Assembly (NCBI GenBank): GCA_905221615.1
Contig: CAJNDT010003446.1
Coordinates: 1,582,800-1,646,799 of the forward strand
Direction: 5' to 3'
Length of the DNA stretch: 64,000 nt
Source: Symbiodinium sp. CCMP2592
Taxonomy: Eukaryota; Sar; Dinophyceae; Suessiales; Symbiodiniaceae
The notes beneath the pieces were generated by a model. That model saw only the letters and a program-made list of their open reading frames with translations. It was not told where the DNA came from and did not search any database. Both the position numbers and the translations under genes were made by a program. This document shows, one piece after another, positions 1 through 11,581 of the stretch; positions within the stretch are counted from its first letter, which is position 1; each line of letters begins with the position of its first letter.

Positions 1-383
1 GTTCACTTCTGAAGACATGTCTTCATCCCAACACCCTAATATGTAACACCCCACGTCCTACAAACAAATCTAACAGAAGAAACAAACCATTCCTACTGTT
101 CGTGGCCATCAACATCACTGCATTTATTTGTGGCGTGGCACCCGTTCCCAAATGTTAGGTCACACCAGCCCCCCGATCACTAGGTCGACGCAGACCTTAG
201 GTTTAGGTCAGATCGGACTTGACCCCAACCGTTAGGTCACACCCGGGCCCGACTGTGGTTTCTGCGGGATTTCTGGGAATCTATATATGTTTACATTAGG
301 GCTGGCATTTAATATCACACAGTGGGGTTGATTTCCAGGAGTGCGCTGAAGTGAAGTGTTTCTCACTCAGACAGAAGTCACCA

Positions 384-1052
384 TTATGCGACGAAGTTTC
401 CGAAAGGATGGCAGAGCCAAGCGGACCTCGCAATTGCTGCAGACATTGCAGCTCGGAGATTTGTCACAAGGAGCTCGCTGGATGGAAGAGCAATTGGCGC
501 AACTTTCGGTAGGGTGCAGCCAAAACTAGTTGCACGTCTCCCTCCAGAGAACATGGCCTTAAAGTAGATCCAGGTTTAACATGCAGACATGTTCACCTGC
601 AGGCGGCCTCTCGTTTTGCCTTCCAGAAGCCCGGCGTCCTTTCACTGTGTTTCGACGCAGCGGCCATCGGCAAACCAAGCAAAGATGTCCTGCTTTTGTG
701 CCAATGGTCCCTGACGGCTTCTTGCGGCTTGGTCCTCCCTCCGCAAGAGTTAAAGGTCAAGCGGGCAGACATTGAGAAGGCCGAGAAGATGCAACCACCA
801 ATCCTCTTCGTGGACAATCCGTTAGAGGAGTACCTGGCCCATCCCGGTCAAGCGCCTGAGGAGCGTAAAGTGAACCTCGAGTACCTCATAGCAGTGGATT
901 CGGCGTTGTCACGGAGCAACAACTTTGGTCTCTCAGCCTTTCTTCCCACGCGCACGGTGGGTGGGCTTCCGCTGGGGGCAAAGCGCTACTTCGTGTTGCA
1001 AGAGTGCAAGTTCAGTGGCCATCCACGACACCGAGAGCCTCAGCTGATTTAA
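384..1052 (+). CDS. possible upstream exons of the dinoflagellate multicopy gene
   Basis: Two open stretches look coding. One opens at an ATG at 384 and reads through to about 526 (MRRSFRKDGRAKRTSQ..., then a Gln/Leu-rich helix). The other runs from about 708 to 1050 and reads KVKRADIEKAEKMQPPIL followed by a charged, well-balanced segment ending near 1050. Neither matches a family I can name. They lie on the same strand just upstream of the better supported exons from 1.3 kb, so they may be its 5' exons. Splice sites were not fixed. They could also belong to a separate broken gene. Confidence 0.3.
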
Positions 1053-1055
1053 ATT

Positions 1056-1165
1056 ATGCGGTTGATGGACAAAATCCTGCATGACCTTTAGGACTTTAGG
1101 ACCCTTTAGGCCCTAAACTATGGAAGCGATGGCATATTCCTTGTAATGGGTAATGCAGGAAAACA
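1056..1165. mobile_element. MITE family B, truncated copy
   Basis: The segment begins CGGTTGATG, then has AAATCCTGCA, a run of CTTTAGGACCCT, TAAACTATGG, GATGGCATATTCCTT and GGGTAATGCAGGA. The same ordered blocks occur at 43990-44186, where they form an element with inverted ends. The closing CATCAACCG end is not found here, so this copy looks truncated. Confidence 0.6.
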
Positions 1166-1299
1166 GTGAGCGGCATGGTTGTCATCTGATAAGTCTCACA
1201 CAAAACAAACCGGAAGTAGTGACAGCAACAAGTACATGATGATGTTCATGATCATCATCATCATCGTCTGGTGACTAGCCTGTCGAAGCTGGCCACATT

Positions 1300-4200
1300 T
1301 TGCTTGGAGTTAGATGCATGCATGAAGAATTTAACAGACTAACCAAGGCCTGCGTTGAGTTGCAAGACAAGACCAGGTTCTATGAGGTGCCTTTGAGGAT
1401 GGAGGGAAAGGAGGTCATCCGGCCTACTCTTCATCTTTGTCAGGACTGTCGACCCCTTAAAAACAACTATAGGATCAATTGTTTCTTGTGGATGTAGAAA
1501 AATGCAGTGCAGTATGTGGCACACGAAGGACATGGGTGCATCCGGGTGGTACGCAGGCATCTTTCTCATGAACGGAATGAAGATCCGGGGAACCGTGTCC
1601 TTTGACATTTTCCACCGCCTTCAATGTGACGTTCAAGATGCTGCTGCAGAGGCTGGTCTGGAGCTTGCCCGTCTGGAAGCGGCGGCAGTGTGTGCGGTGC
1701 GACGTGGCCCGTACCCTGTCCTTCATTGAACCATGTACTGGTTTCAGTTTATCGTAAACAGGATTTGAACATTCATTAACTGGCGTAGGACACCCTCTAT
1801 TAACCGTCGTGTTCCAAGAGGCCATGTGGAAATCGAAGATGCAAAGATGCCACACACACACAAGCTCGGCCCAGGTACGCCACTGATGGCCATCACCAGA
1901 CGCTGCTCCAGGCCTCTCGCGATCTCGCTGCAGTGCCCGTGCCCAACTCGTTCCTCAACATCTTCTATGGTTGCACAGCTGCACATGACGACACAGGGTT
2001 GTACTGAACTATGTGGAGCCATGTGGCATGGTTTGGGTTGAGGCTCTAGTTCATGGCCTCTGCTGTTGTTCTGGATTGTAGATCAGGTCTACACTGTGTC
2101 AGTTAGCTTAGGCGATCTCTGCTGTGACTTCCGACTGGTGCCACAGGGCACTGAGGAACACAGGATGTGGGTCTGGAAACAGATGTTGAGCAATCTCTTG
2201 CACCTTGTTTGCCATTGGAATTTGTGAGATGTTTTAGACTTTCCCTTGAGATTTCGCATGGCAACTGAGGCACGCTTCCCTTGGCGATGCTCCAAAGCGT
2301 GGCCGGTGGTGGGCACTGGAAGGCCTCTCCCGTCACCAGCGCCCAATGCGAACGGCCAACCTCATACTTTTGTTGTATCTGGGCTTCCAGAGGGGCTACT
2401 GGAAAACATGGGACGAGACACCACTGCTCAAGGCCAATCCAGAGGAATCCGGGGCCGCTCCCACAGACCCACCGGCAGCCTCTGCTGCTGCTGGTCCTGA
2501 GGCTGCACCCGAGGCAGCGGAAGATGTCGAGCCAGACACGAAAAAGCGCAAGATGAGCACAAGCTCGGCTCGGGCAGAGCTCCGGAAGCGCAAAGCAGAT
2601 GCAGGCAGCCAATTCCGGCCCCTCAGCTGCTGACCCAGCGAACTGAGACTTTGGGTCGGGCATCAGGGAAAGCCTGTAATTTCCATTTCCTGCCCTTGAT
2701 TCAATGCTGCCCTTGGGGTGTCCTGTTGTTTTGAATAGGATCCTATATTGATCTCTCAACCGGGCCCTCCACCGGGGTTTCTTAGTTCAGGTAGAGGGGG
2801 TTACTAATGGAGTTGTGGGGCTGGGGTTGCTTAAGTGAGAGGGGGTTTATGAATCTGAAGTCAAATTTGTGGGGCTGGGGCTACTCCACAGGGCGTCTAT
2901 CAATCTGAAGTCAACATTAACATGGAATTTGGCCGCTCAGGCATGTGGCGTGGGTCCTGGCCTCTCGCGAAACTATGAATTTCATGGACGGGATGGAGCT
3001 GGTGACTCGCAAGCTGGAGCACATGTTTCTTGGGGCGATGGCCAAGGTCAAAACGAAGCTCGTCACAACATAATCCGTGACCCGAATAGAAAACAACCCC
3101 CAGAACCAAAAAAAAAAAGTGTATCCTTATCACTAAGCTGGGTGTCAGGGTTCAGGGTTTCACAGGCATGGTCCACAGAGGGTTGCTTGTTGAGCCCAGC
3201 CCCCTCCGTTTGAAGGCGAAGGGGCACTGCACATTTCATGGAAGAGCTTGTGCTGGGTGGCCTGATTCCGGCCATCACCGCATGCTTCTCTGCCTTGGTG
3301 TCCAATGACTTTGTGCGGGAATTGGGCCTGGAAGACGGCTTTGTCAATGGGGAGACATTAACAACGTTATATGTCTTTGCTGTCTCTCTTGCTGGCTTCT
3401 TGTCTGTGACACAGGCTAATTACTGGATGCCACCACGCAGCTTCCTCAAGTTGATATCGAAGGACGCTCCTGCCAGAGCCCAGGGTCTCTCTGAGCACAA
3501 GGACATGTTCACGGCCGTGGAACGCCTGGAAAGCACACCTGCTGACTCGCCCGACTATGGCAAAGTCCGTCGACTTTTGACAGACATGGAGTGGCCGAAC
3601 CAGGTTTGGGTCAGGGAGAATTTCAGCTTCCTGGCTGAAACTGGTTTTCGGGAGGTGCCACCCTTGCTCGAGGTCGACCTGACAAAGTATTCACAGGCCC
3701 ATCACTGCACATTGATGCTCGAGAATCTTTTCAATGATGCTCGCAGGGCAGCCAAATCGAGCGACAGGGGTCGGCTGGAACAACGTGGTGTTTGGCATGC
3801 AACAGTTACGCAGCCGACAGTAGAGCTTGTGTGTTTACATACCGTTCCAGTGTAGAAGCCAAAAGCGACCGGACCCTGTATTGGATGAATAAGGCTTTGG
3901 CGACCAACACCATCAAAGACTTTGACCGGCCTCTCCCTGGGCCTGTTCCTTCATCAACTCACACCACGAAGAAGCTGCCGGCCAAATTTTTTGAGCCATC
4001 CAAGGCAGGATCAGTCCAAACGTACTTGTTGCACGTAATGTTGATTTGTGACAGCCTCTGTATCGTATGTAATCATGTAACTAAGACAATCCATCCCTGT
4101 GAGGAGTTGCTGACATTGGAGCAGGCCCAGATTGAGTCCCTCACATCATCCCGTCCAACATGGCCCAACCACAATGCCAAGTACCACAAAGAGACAGCCT

Positions 4201-6306
4201 TGGCCACTCTGAACATGACATCCTGTGGCGGGAATTTCGCTGACATGAGCAAGGCATGGCTATCACTGTTGTTGGTGCCAGGCAGCTTCTGAGATGTTTG
4301 TTTGAGCAAACTTGTTTTTTTCGGGCAGCTGGAGTGCCTCTGATCAGGTTTTCTTGTTTCATGCCCAGCGGTTCCCATGTTTCAGTGAGGTTTGGTCTCT
4401 GACCACAAGAAGCGTGGCCTGGTCCTCTACACCAGCTGCCATGGATATCTGGCGCTCACCTGTGTATTCGAGGGCGAGAAGAAGAAGCGCAAGTTGAATC
4501 TGCAAGACTTTGGGGACAGCCCTGCCACAAAGCAGCATTTATGTATCTGGCACTTGCGTTTCCTTCTCACCAAATTCTGGAATTTGGCCCGGGGGATGGC
4601 TTTGAAACCTAAGCCCTATATCCTAAACCCAAAACCCTGTAATTAATGCTATCGACCCCAACCTGGTTTGTGGTGGGTCTGGACTTAAAACACGCGGGGG
4701 AGGGAGCGGCAGTTGGTTTAGTATATGTTAGATGCGCTCATTTTGCATGATTTGAAGAACAGGTCTGGTTTGATAAGATCCTGGATTACACTCAGTGGCG
4801 GTGCTCGGACGTCCAGATTGTCCCTCCGAGTCAATCTGGCCAGACAGTTCAGTTCAAGGATGGTTCTCAGAAAGGCCATTTGCTGAAGTTTCATGGCTTC
4901 TGATTTCAGAACTTTTTAACAGTACCACCTTAATCTGCACTCCTAATATTAAATTACCTTTCCCCGCTCTCAACATCAAACGTACATTCCAGGAAATCCA
5001 CCCCAAAACACCCTAAGGAAGGTCCAAAACTAAACTACGACCACGAGAAACAGTAGGGATAAGAGTACCCTTTAATACGAGAAATAGGCTTCTATTGTCT
5101 ATTAGAAACCCCCCCACCTAAGTTGAAGGTTTAGTAGAGGCTGCTGTGAAGGTTTCTGGTTTAGGGGGCTTTGGGCTTCGGGTTTGGAGTTAGGGGCCTA
5201 ACATGTAGGGTTTAACTGTTGTTTTCAGGTGTGGGTTGGTTCATCGCGTAGGGTTTTGGCTTGACATGTTGGTGTGACTTTGTTACTGTGAGGTTCTCAA
5301 TTCAGCATGGGTGCCCGCAGATGACCGTGTACTACCTGCGCAAACTGGTCTCTCATCTCTCGCTGCGGGTCCCTCAACCAGCGACTGAGATCAATCTAAT
5401 GCGAACTCTGGCCCGTCATGCGTTGGGGGACGCATTCACCGAAGACAAGTTCCGTGAGATCTTTTCAAGGAGGTTGAAGCTTCATGAGGCCCAGAGTGGG
5501 TTTCCGCATTTATTTGTAGTTTTCTATTGATGTTTCAAAAGTGTCAGCTATGCCATGAGAATGGCATTGTTCCGGCTCGGGGGCCAAGTAGGGCTTGCAG
5601 ATGCAGCCACAGGACCTGGCCAAGCCCTCCACTACTCTCAACCGTGTCGAGGAGGCTTTGGCGGACGAGGAATATTTTGACTGGGAGGACTTGGAGCTGC
5701 AGGAGGTCGTTTATGCGAAAAAGAGGCGTCGCGAGGCTGCCCTTGCAAAGCTCGCTGCGGCCTCTCAGTCTCCACCAAGGTTGCTCGGTCAAGTTGAGGC
5801 ATTGAACCCTGACCTGACCCCTAATGGGGTCGGCCCATGTAACCTTTCAACCAGGTCCTCCACCGGGGTTTCCTAATTGAAGGGGCTTCGAAGTTTGTAA
5901 ATAGTGAATTGATTTCCAGCGCTGGAGCTTCTGAACTGCAGGGGGTTTACAAATCTGAAGATAACATCCGTTGACCAAAGCTCCTGTACCCAGGCCACCA
6001 CAACCTGAGGACGCTCCCACGCAGCGCCGCAAAGCGGTGGTTTTTGCTCAGGAGGGCATGAGCCAGCCAGAGGCAAAGAGACTCCTGCCTCCGGAGTGCA
6101 CCATCTCGAAAGAGCGGGAATGGCATCATCGCTGGAAGCTCAAATGGGCCGCATCACCGGCTTTAAATTTAAATGTACAGTTCTCTTCTGCTGCAGAGTG
6201 CAACGAGGCCCTCAAGCATGTCTTGGTGTATGCCTGGTCAATCCACAAACAAAGGACCGGCGAAGACTGCCCATGGCAGTTTGACAGTGAGATTTTGCCA
6301 CCATAG
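1300..6306 (+). CDS. dinoflagellate multicopy protein of unknown function, multi-exon
   Basis: Coding-like exons follow one another on the + strand at about 1500-1725, 2346-2633, 3220-3800, 3870-4040, 4150-4290, 4395-4560, 5310-5490, 5595-5790 and 5975-6306. Readable motifs are an FHRLQ helix (GTVSFDIFHRLQCDVQ), LGFQRGYWKTWDETPLL followed by an Ala/Pro/Ser linker and a basic patch (TKKRKM), a long helical core with YWMPPRSFLKLISKDAP and RRLLTDMEWPNQVWVREN, a SSDRGRLEQRGVWH block, GNFADMSKAWLSLLLVPGSF, and a C-terminal block with AKRLLPPECTISKEREWHHR and GEDCPWQFDSE. The order of blocks matches, from memory and unchecked, a hypothetical protein family repeated many times in Symbiodinium-type genomes. 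No function is known to me. The gene ends at the TAG at about 6304-6306. Several exons need frame changes, so either introns or decay separates them. Confidence 0.5.
2755..2915 (+). repeat. intronic dispersed repeat, copy 1 (introner-like)
   Basis: It contains CTCAACCGGGCCCTCCACCG then GGGTTTCTTAG, and ends with AGGGGGTTTATGAATCTGAAG. The same two blocks in the same order and at similar spacing occur at 5840-5970. Both copies lie between exons of the same gene. The copy also repeats TGTGGGGCTGGGG internally. Confidence 0.6.
5840..5970 (+). repeat. intronic dispersed repeat, copy 2 (introner-like)
   Basis: It contains TTCAACCAGGTCCTCCACCG then GGGTTTCCTAA, and ends with AGGGGGTTTACAAATCTGAAG, matching copy 1 at 2755-2915. 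CTCCACCGGGGTTTC is identical in both. It fills most of the gap between the exon ending near 5790 and the exon starting near 5975. Confidence 0.6.
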
Positions 6307-8160
6307 AGTGTGGACTCTCTTTGCCAGGCACCTTTAGGCCAATCAGCACGTTGCACAGGTCTCTCATCAGAGAATCCACACAGCCGAGGGAGGCACTGCC
6401 GGGGCGTTCCACACAAAAAGCTCAGAGCCGCATCACTGGTTTTTGCTCCAGACATTGTGCACATTTGCCTTGCCTGCCACGTTGTGAGCATTCCTGCCCG
6501 CGAGGCCCGGCAGCCGTGGACAAGAACAGCATCAGTCAGTCATGCGCTGGATCAAAAAAGGGGGCCCTGTTTATGAGCTGCGGGGTACTTTGGTAAAGGT
6601 CTAAAGCATCGCTCTTCAGCCCTAAACCCTAAACAATATACCCTGAACTCCCAACCCTACAAGTCTTGGTATGCCTAGGACAAAGGTACCCTTTTGCAAG
6701 GGTCCCCTCTGGCACTCCCCGAAAGTAGCGGAAAGAGCCAGACCATGTGTATCAAGCTAGAGAGAGGACTGCCCTCATCCTGCAGAAAGCCCGCTTGCAA
6801 GCCAACAAAAACCCCCGTGAATATCCCTGTACAACAAATCAACCCCTAAGCCCTGCAGCCTGAAGCCTCGAACTTCAAGGCGTAGGCCAGAAGCCCTACA
6901 GATCCTTCAATCCTTCGCCCTGAGCCCCGAGTCCGACGCCCTAGCTCTGGCAGGCAAAGACTGATCGCCGTGCCAGATGTCCCGAGCTCCTTGCAGACTG
7001 AGGCCTTCGCAGGTTTTAGACACAAAGTCCGTGCTTAGGAAGTTGGAAATCGGAGATTGTGAGGTTACATGTGCTGGGGGCAGGGATTCGTTGACGTGCC
7101 AGGACTCAGGCATCCTGATCCACGATGTGTCGAAAACGCGCAGCATGCAGACCTCCGGAGACGGGGGAATTGTTATTATCTATTACTATTGCAGCGGCAT
7201 TTGCTGTTCGCATACGCCTGTGACACTAAGCAGAGCGACATAATCCCTTTGGGACCGTGCAATGTTTTTGAATTGATTTTGCATCGTGCTTGGGCCAAGT
7301 TATTCTGTTGGTTGAGCCTACCAGCTTAAGCGTGGAGGTATGAGATGCTTCCTTTCGTCTGCCCGAGCCGCAAGTGCATCAAGCAGTCTTCGGCCAATCA
7401 GCGTGTGCCCGCTACTGGTGCCGCGACACCTTTTCCTCATGTTATATAGGCTTGATGAGGGGTGGAGCTTGAGGCATATTCAGGAATACCCGGCTTGAAA
7501 CTATTGGTGTCTTCCAGACTCACCCCTTGGACGGCCTCGGCTGAGTAGCGTATGCCGTGCTGAGAACACCGAGGCTGGACTCGGAAGCCCAAACTATCTG
7601 CCAAACAGACGCAGTTTGGGATCGAGCTTCCTGAATTTCACAGATCCTGAGGATGCGGCCAGTCGGGCAAGGCATTGGCCAGTGAGGGAAGGTCTGCCGA
7701 CCACCTTGCCTGTCATCATCCAACCGAGCTGGACTGAAGTTCTGTTAATCATCCCTTCAAAGCCTTGAGCTCCCCTTGCAGTGCCTGATTGGCTCCAAAG
7801 GTGCTCCTCCTAGCTGAAGCCCGGGGTGGTGAGACTCTAGTAACTGTAGCCTGCCGCATGAAGGAGCAATGCACATGTAGCGGAAGTTGCTAAGTCCGAA
7901 CTATAGGGGTCTTAATAATTAGAATAGGGCCCACTATAATCATTATAAAAAGAAGCCCAAACTTGTATAGGTAATTTTTACTATGGAGCAGCAGGGAGGT
8001 TCTCTCCCCACCCCGGACTTGGAGTTGATAGCTTCGTTTTGCTGGATGCCAGATCAGTGACGGGCAAGTTGTTGGACTTGCCGTCGCATCCGATCGACAG
8101 ACTGAGACAGTGCAGATAATGCACAAGAGAAAGAGAAGAGCCGCTTCCTACACCCTCGCG
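6307..8160. other. intergenic, no gene recognised
   Basis: Only short frames without recognisable domains are present. A telomere-like stretch (CCCTAAACCCTAAAC, then decayed repeats) lies at 6621-6660, with further weak CCCTAA-type words up to about 6860. An AT-rich patch lies at 7900-7980. Confidence 0.5.
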
Positions 8161-10330
8161 ACCTAATACCCTCCGAGATGGCCCCAGAAGTCTGTGGTGC
8201 CTCAGCTTCGGGACATCAAGGCCAAGACCCCCCCCCCCAAAATCCGAAGGTGTCGTGCCATCCAGCGCCACCGAAGCTTTGCTCCGAGGCCTCCGCCTTT
8301 CTGCAGCGCAGGCAGGCGCAGCAGAGGTGGGCCCAGCCCCGCTTGCAGCTTGCAGAGGTAGAGATGACCCCAGTATGACTTGGCCAGGCTCCTGTTTGGC
8401 CTATGGGTCCGACATCACGGGGAGGGCAGGCGCCGTAGACACCACGCAGAGGCACAAGAGGGCTCTACTGATCAAGACCATGGAGTCGGATATGCGTTTC
8501 CGCCAAGTCTATGGTTGTCAGTCACTCGATCTGCTCCGGACAGGCTTTGCACCGTCGGTCGTCGGAGCTTCGGGCGAGCCAGGCAGGTTTTTCCGGGCAG
8601 TCCACGCCTCCTTGGTTGAAATGGTCTAGATTCTAGATTTTAAAGGAAGAGCTTGCACAAACTAAGCTGCTGGCGCACAGCACGGGTTGCTAAGTCTAGA
8701 TCAGCTTGTCCTGCAAGTTCGCAGGCCATACAGCGGTGGATGGCTCGAGGCCGGCGCAGGGCCGGAACTGCGCGGGTGGTTGAGATCCTGGCCACAGCCT
8801 CGGCTGGGCAAGCCAGAACCAGGGTGCGAGCCCTTCTGGTGCTCATAGCGGATTCACGCGAGCTAAAAACCCAGTCTAAGCATGAGCTGAAGGCACGTGC
8901 CGACCGCCGCTGGCTCACTGAAGAGGAGCTTTCGATTGCCTCCGCCAGTCTCGATTACCTTGACATCTTGGGCCCACAGGATTGGATGCGCCGGGCCTTG
9001 TCAGACAGCGGTCTTCAAGCCATGTTCTACCGTTTTGCCGAGGCCGCTGAGCTTTGAGCTTTTTCTTCCTTCTGGTCGGTCAGAGGGATTTGCTGCCGTC
9101 CTCTTTGCTTGCCGCGCCAGGCTCTGGACCAGCACCGATCTCGCCGAGAGTCCTCGCAGGTACCGAAGTTTCAAAAACATGCTGAACTCATGTGTAGTGT
9201 GGTCCACGCCATGCAGAGATATGCCGACGCGCTGGGGACCAGTAGTTTCCCAGGGTGGAAGCTTGCTGCTCCGTGGCAGCTTTCAGTCGGTGGTGGGCTT
9301 CGTCTGGGTGCCTCAGCTGAAGTGGAAAGCCGTACAGTTTGTGCAATCCGGCAACATCGAAAAACGTAGACAGCACCAGATGAAAGAAAAGTTAGGGACT
9401 CCGAATCCCAATGCGCAATCGCATAAGCTCGGAGGCATGCGAGCACATTTGCCTATTTTCATGCTCCCGAGACGAAATTCGCATCGCTACTCTGTCATCG
9501 GAGTTGACGGTGACAGGCACGCCAGCAGCTGTCGGTGGTGCTCGGGAGGCACTTGGCTGCATGTTTAGCCAGAGCAAAGCCGTAAAGCTGTGCGCACCGA
9601 CAGTTAGATGTTGCAAGGTTGCGGGGCTACCACCAGCCCTGGTTCCTGGGGTTTTGGGCCGCGGGACCCTGGCCTTTGCTGGCACCCTCGGACCCGTATT
9701 TCCTGCAGGCCGCCCGTGCCCCGGAGGTGAAGAGCAGAGCAGAATGTTCCGTTTCGCAGGACTTTTTGAGAGTGCTCTGAGGAGATCCGCCTTCGTGTGA
9801 TGATCTCAAAGCTGGAGGCCGAGCGAGCACAGGACAGGGACAAGCCTGCCGACGATAACCTGGTCTGCATGTGCTTGGTTGTTGCCAGGAGTATGTGCCA
9901 TCTGCCTTTCGTATGATGCGAAGCGACAGCGAGGCAAACACGTGCGCTCCTCAGCCTCCTCCTCCGCAAGGCTTGCACAAGTTTTGAGCTGCAGCGAATC
10001 CTTTGATCGCCAGGCCGATGCAGCAGCGCCAGCTGTTGTGGCAGGCAGGATCTGAGTTTATCAGAGCGAGCCAAGTCGTTTTGCTGCGACTGTGGGCCAT
10101 CGCTACCGGCCTTCTCTGCCAGGCCCTGGCCGACCTGCTCGTCGTTCATCACCCAGGCTTCCGGAAACCTCCCGCCTCCCACACGCTCAGACAGGAGCCA
10201 AGAAAGGAACAAAATGGCAATTTTCTAGCATGGCCCTGCAGGTTGGCCGAGCCAGCCGCCTCGGCGCGAAGCAGCCGAGCCCATGACTCCCGTGAAAGGC
10301 CACGAGGGCTGAGAGATGCTCGTAACGGCT
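8160..10330 (+). CDS. weak, unrecognised exons
   Basis: Several stretches have coding-like composition on the + strand: about 8480-8625 (DLLRTGFAPSVVGASGEPGR), 8880-9057 (RADRRWLTEEELSIASASLD, ending in a TGA at 9055-9057), and 9775-9860 (SEEIRLRVMISKLEAERAQD, likely a coiled coil). They do not match a family I know, and no set of splice joints could be fixed between them. They may be one gene or several decayed pieces. Confidence 0.25.
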
Positions 10331-11581
10331 GCCGTTCCGCAGGCCGCAGGTACCTACACATACATCGCATGCACATTGCATCCCCACGCACATGCACGGA
10401 CGGCATAAACTAAACCGGCCGAGTTGCGAGAGTTCGTCACAAGTCTTGCCTGGTTCTGATGGCTGGCGCAGATGTAAGCCCATGGCTCTTAAAGGTTTCT
10501 TGAGCGACTGGGCTCGCAACCTGCTGCTGAAGTGTTGTAGATATGCTGCAGCAGGACTTTGATGCGATCAGGGTTCACGCATTGCGACTCTGATGCTCAT
10601 GATCGGGTTTCAGTGAGTCTCGCATCTCCACTTGCCATTGCCCTAAGTACCGTAGCTCTTGCCAACATGAAGGTGGCTCTCCTTGTCGGCCCCTTGTCGT
10701 ACCAACCCCTTCCGTTTCTGTCGCAAAGCTGGAGTAGTCTAGCTAGCCAAATCGATTGACAGTTTCTGCCATGTACATCGGCTCGTTTCTAGGTTTCCGG
10801 GTTGTACAGCAGAGAAATGCATCTGCCCAGCCAGCAGGCCCTACCAGTTCGCACTTCCCACACTTTGGTGCGGAGACGACGAGGTGCTGGGGCCGGGATT
10901 CTGGGTAGCATGATTCTGCGTAGTGACAACGCAACGATGAGGATGGCCCGGATCTGCAGACCGATTGCACTGACTTCTCAAACTAGGTTTCGCGTGCCGC
11001 TTGGATCGTGATGCATGATGGCTTCCAGTAGCATCGTACCCTCCTTCAGCCCGGTGCCGGTGAAGCACCCACTCCAGAACTCCCACCCTCTGAAACTGCG
11101 CTATATACCACACAAACTATGTCCAGAAAAGCGTCGCCATATAAACGAATGTAAACGACAACACATAAGACTCTAACTAGGGACCAATCATTATTTACTT
11201 GAATCTTGTGGGAGCGCAGTGTGTAATAAAGCACTACAAAACACTACTGTTCGTAAAACTCTACAAGCCATGTCCTGCTGGAGCTGTCTACCGGCCAAAG
11301 CTGGTCTTTCCCTACTGGTGGGCACGCGCGACCGTGGCAAAGGCCGAGGTCGGCTCTACGACAATGCTCCTTGGCAGCTACCTAGAGGCTCCATAGTAGT
11401 TTCTTCTTTTGTGGCTTATGTGTAGGATCCTAGAAGGTAATCCCAAGAAGGAACTACAATGGAGCCTATGGGTACTAGTATGTGCTGATCGTGCAGTAGT
11501 AGGGTGAGAGTGGGAACGGAACTGGGATTGATTGGCTACCGTTCGTATTGTTTCCCCTTGACAGACTGCGGTGACATCCAG
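10331..11581. other. no gene recognised; should hold the 5' end of cysteine synthase
   Basis: No exon with a recognisable domain was found. The cysteine synthase downstream begins in mid-protein at an AG^G acceptor, so its start codon and any targeting peptide should lie here or further upstream. I could not identify them. Confidence 0.4.

Noticed and set aside
2103..2759. Minus-strand frame of 218 codons
   Set aside because: Antisense to a plus-strand exon of the multicopy gene and to repeat sequence; no recognisable domain.
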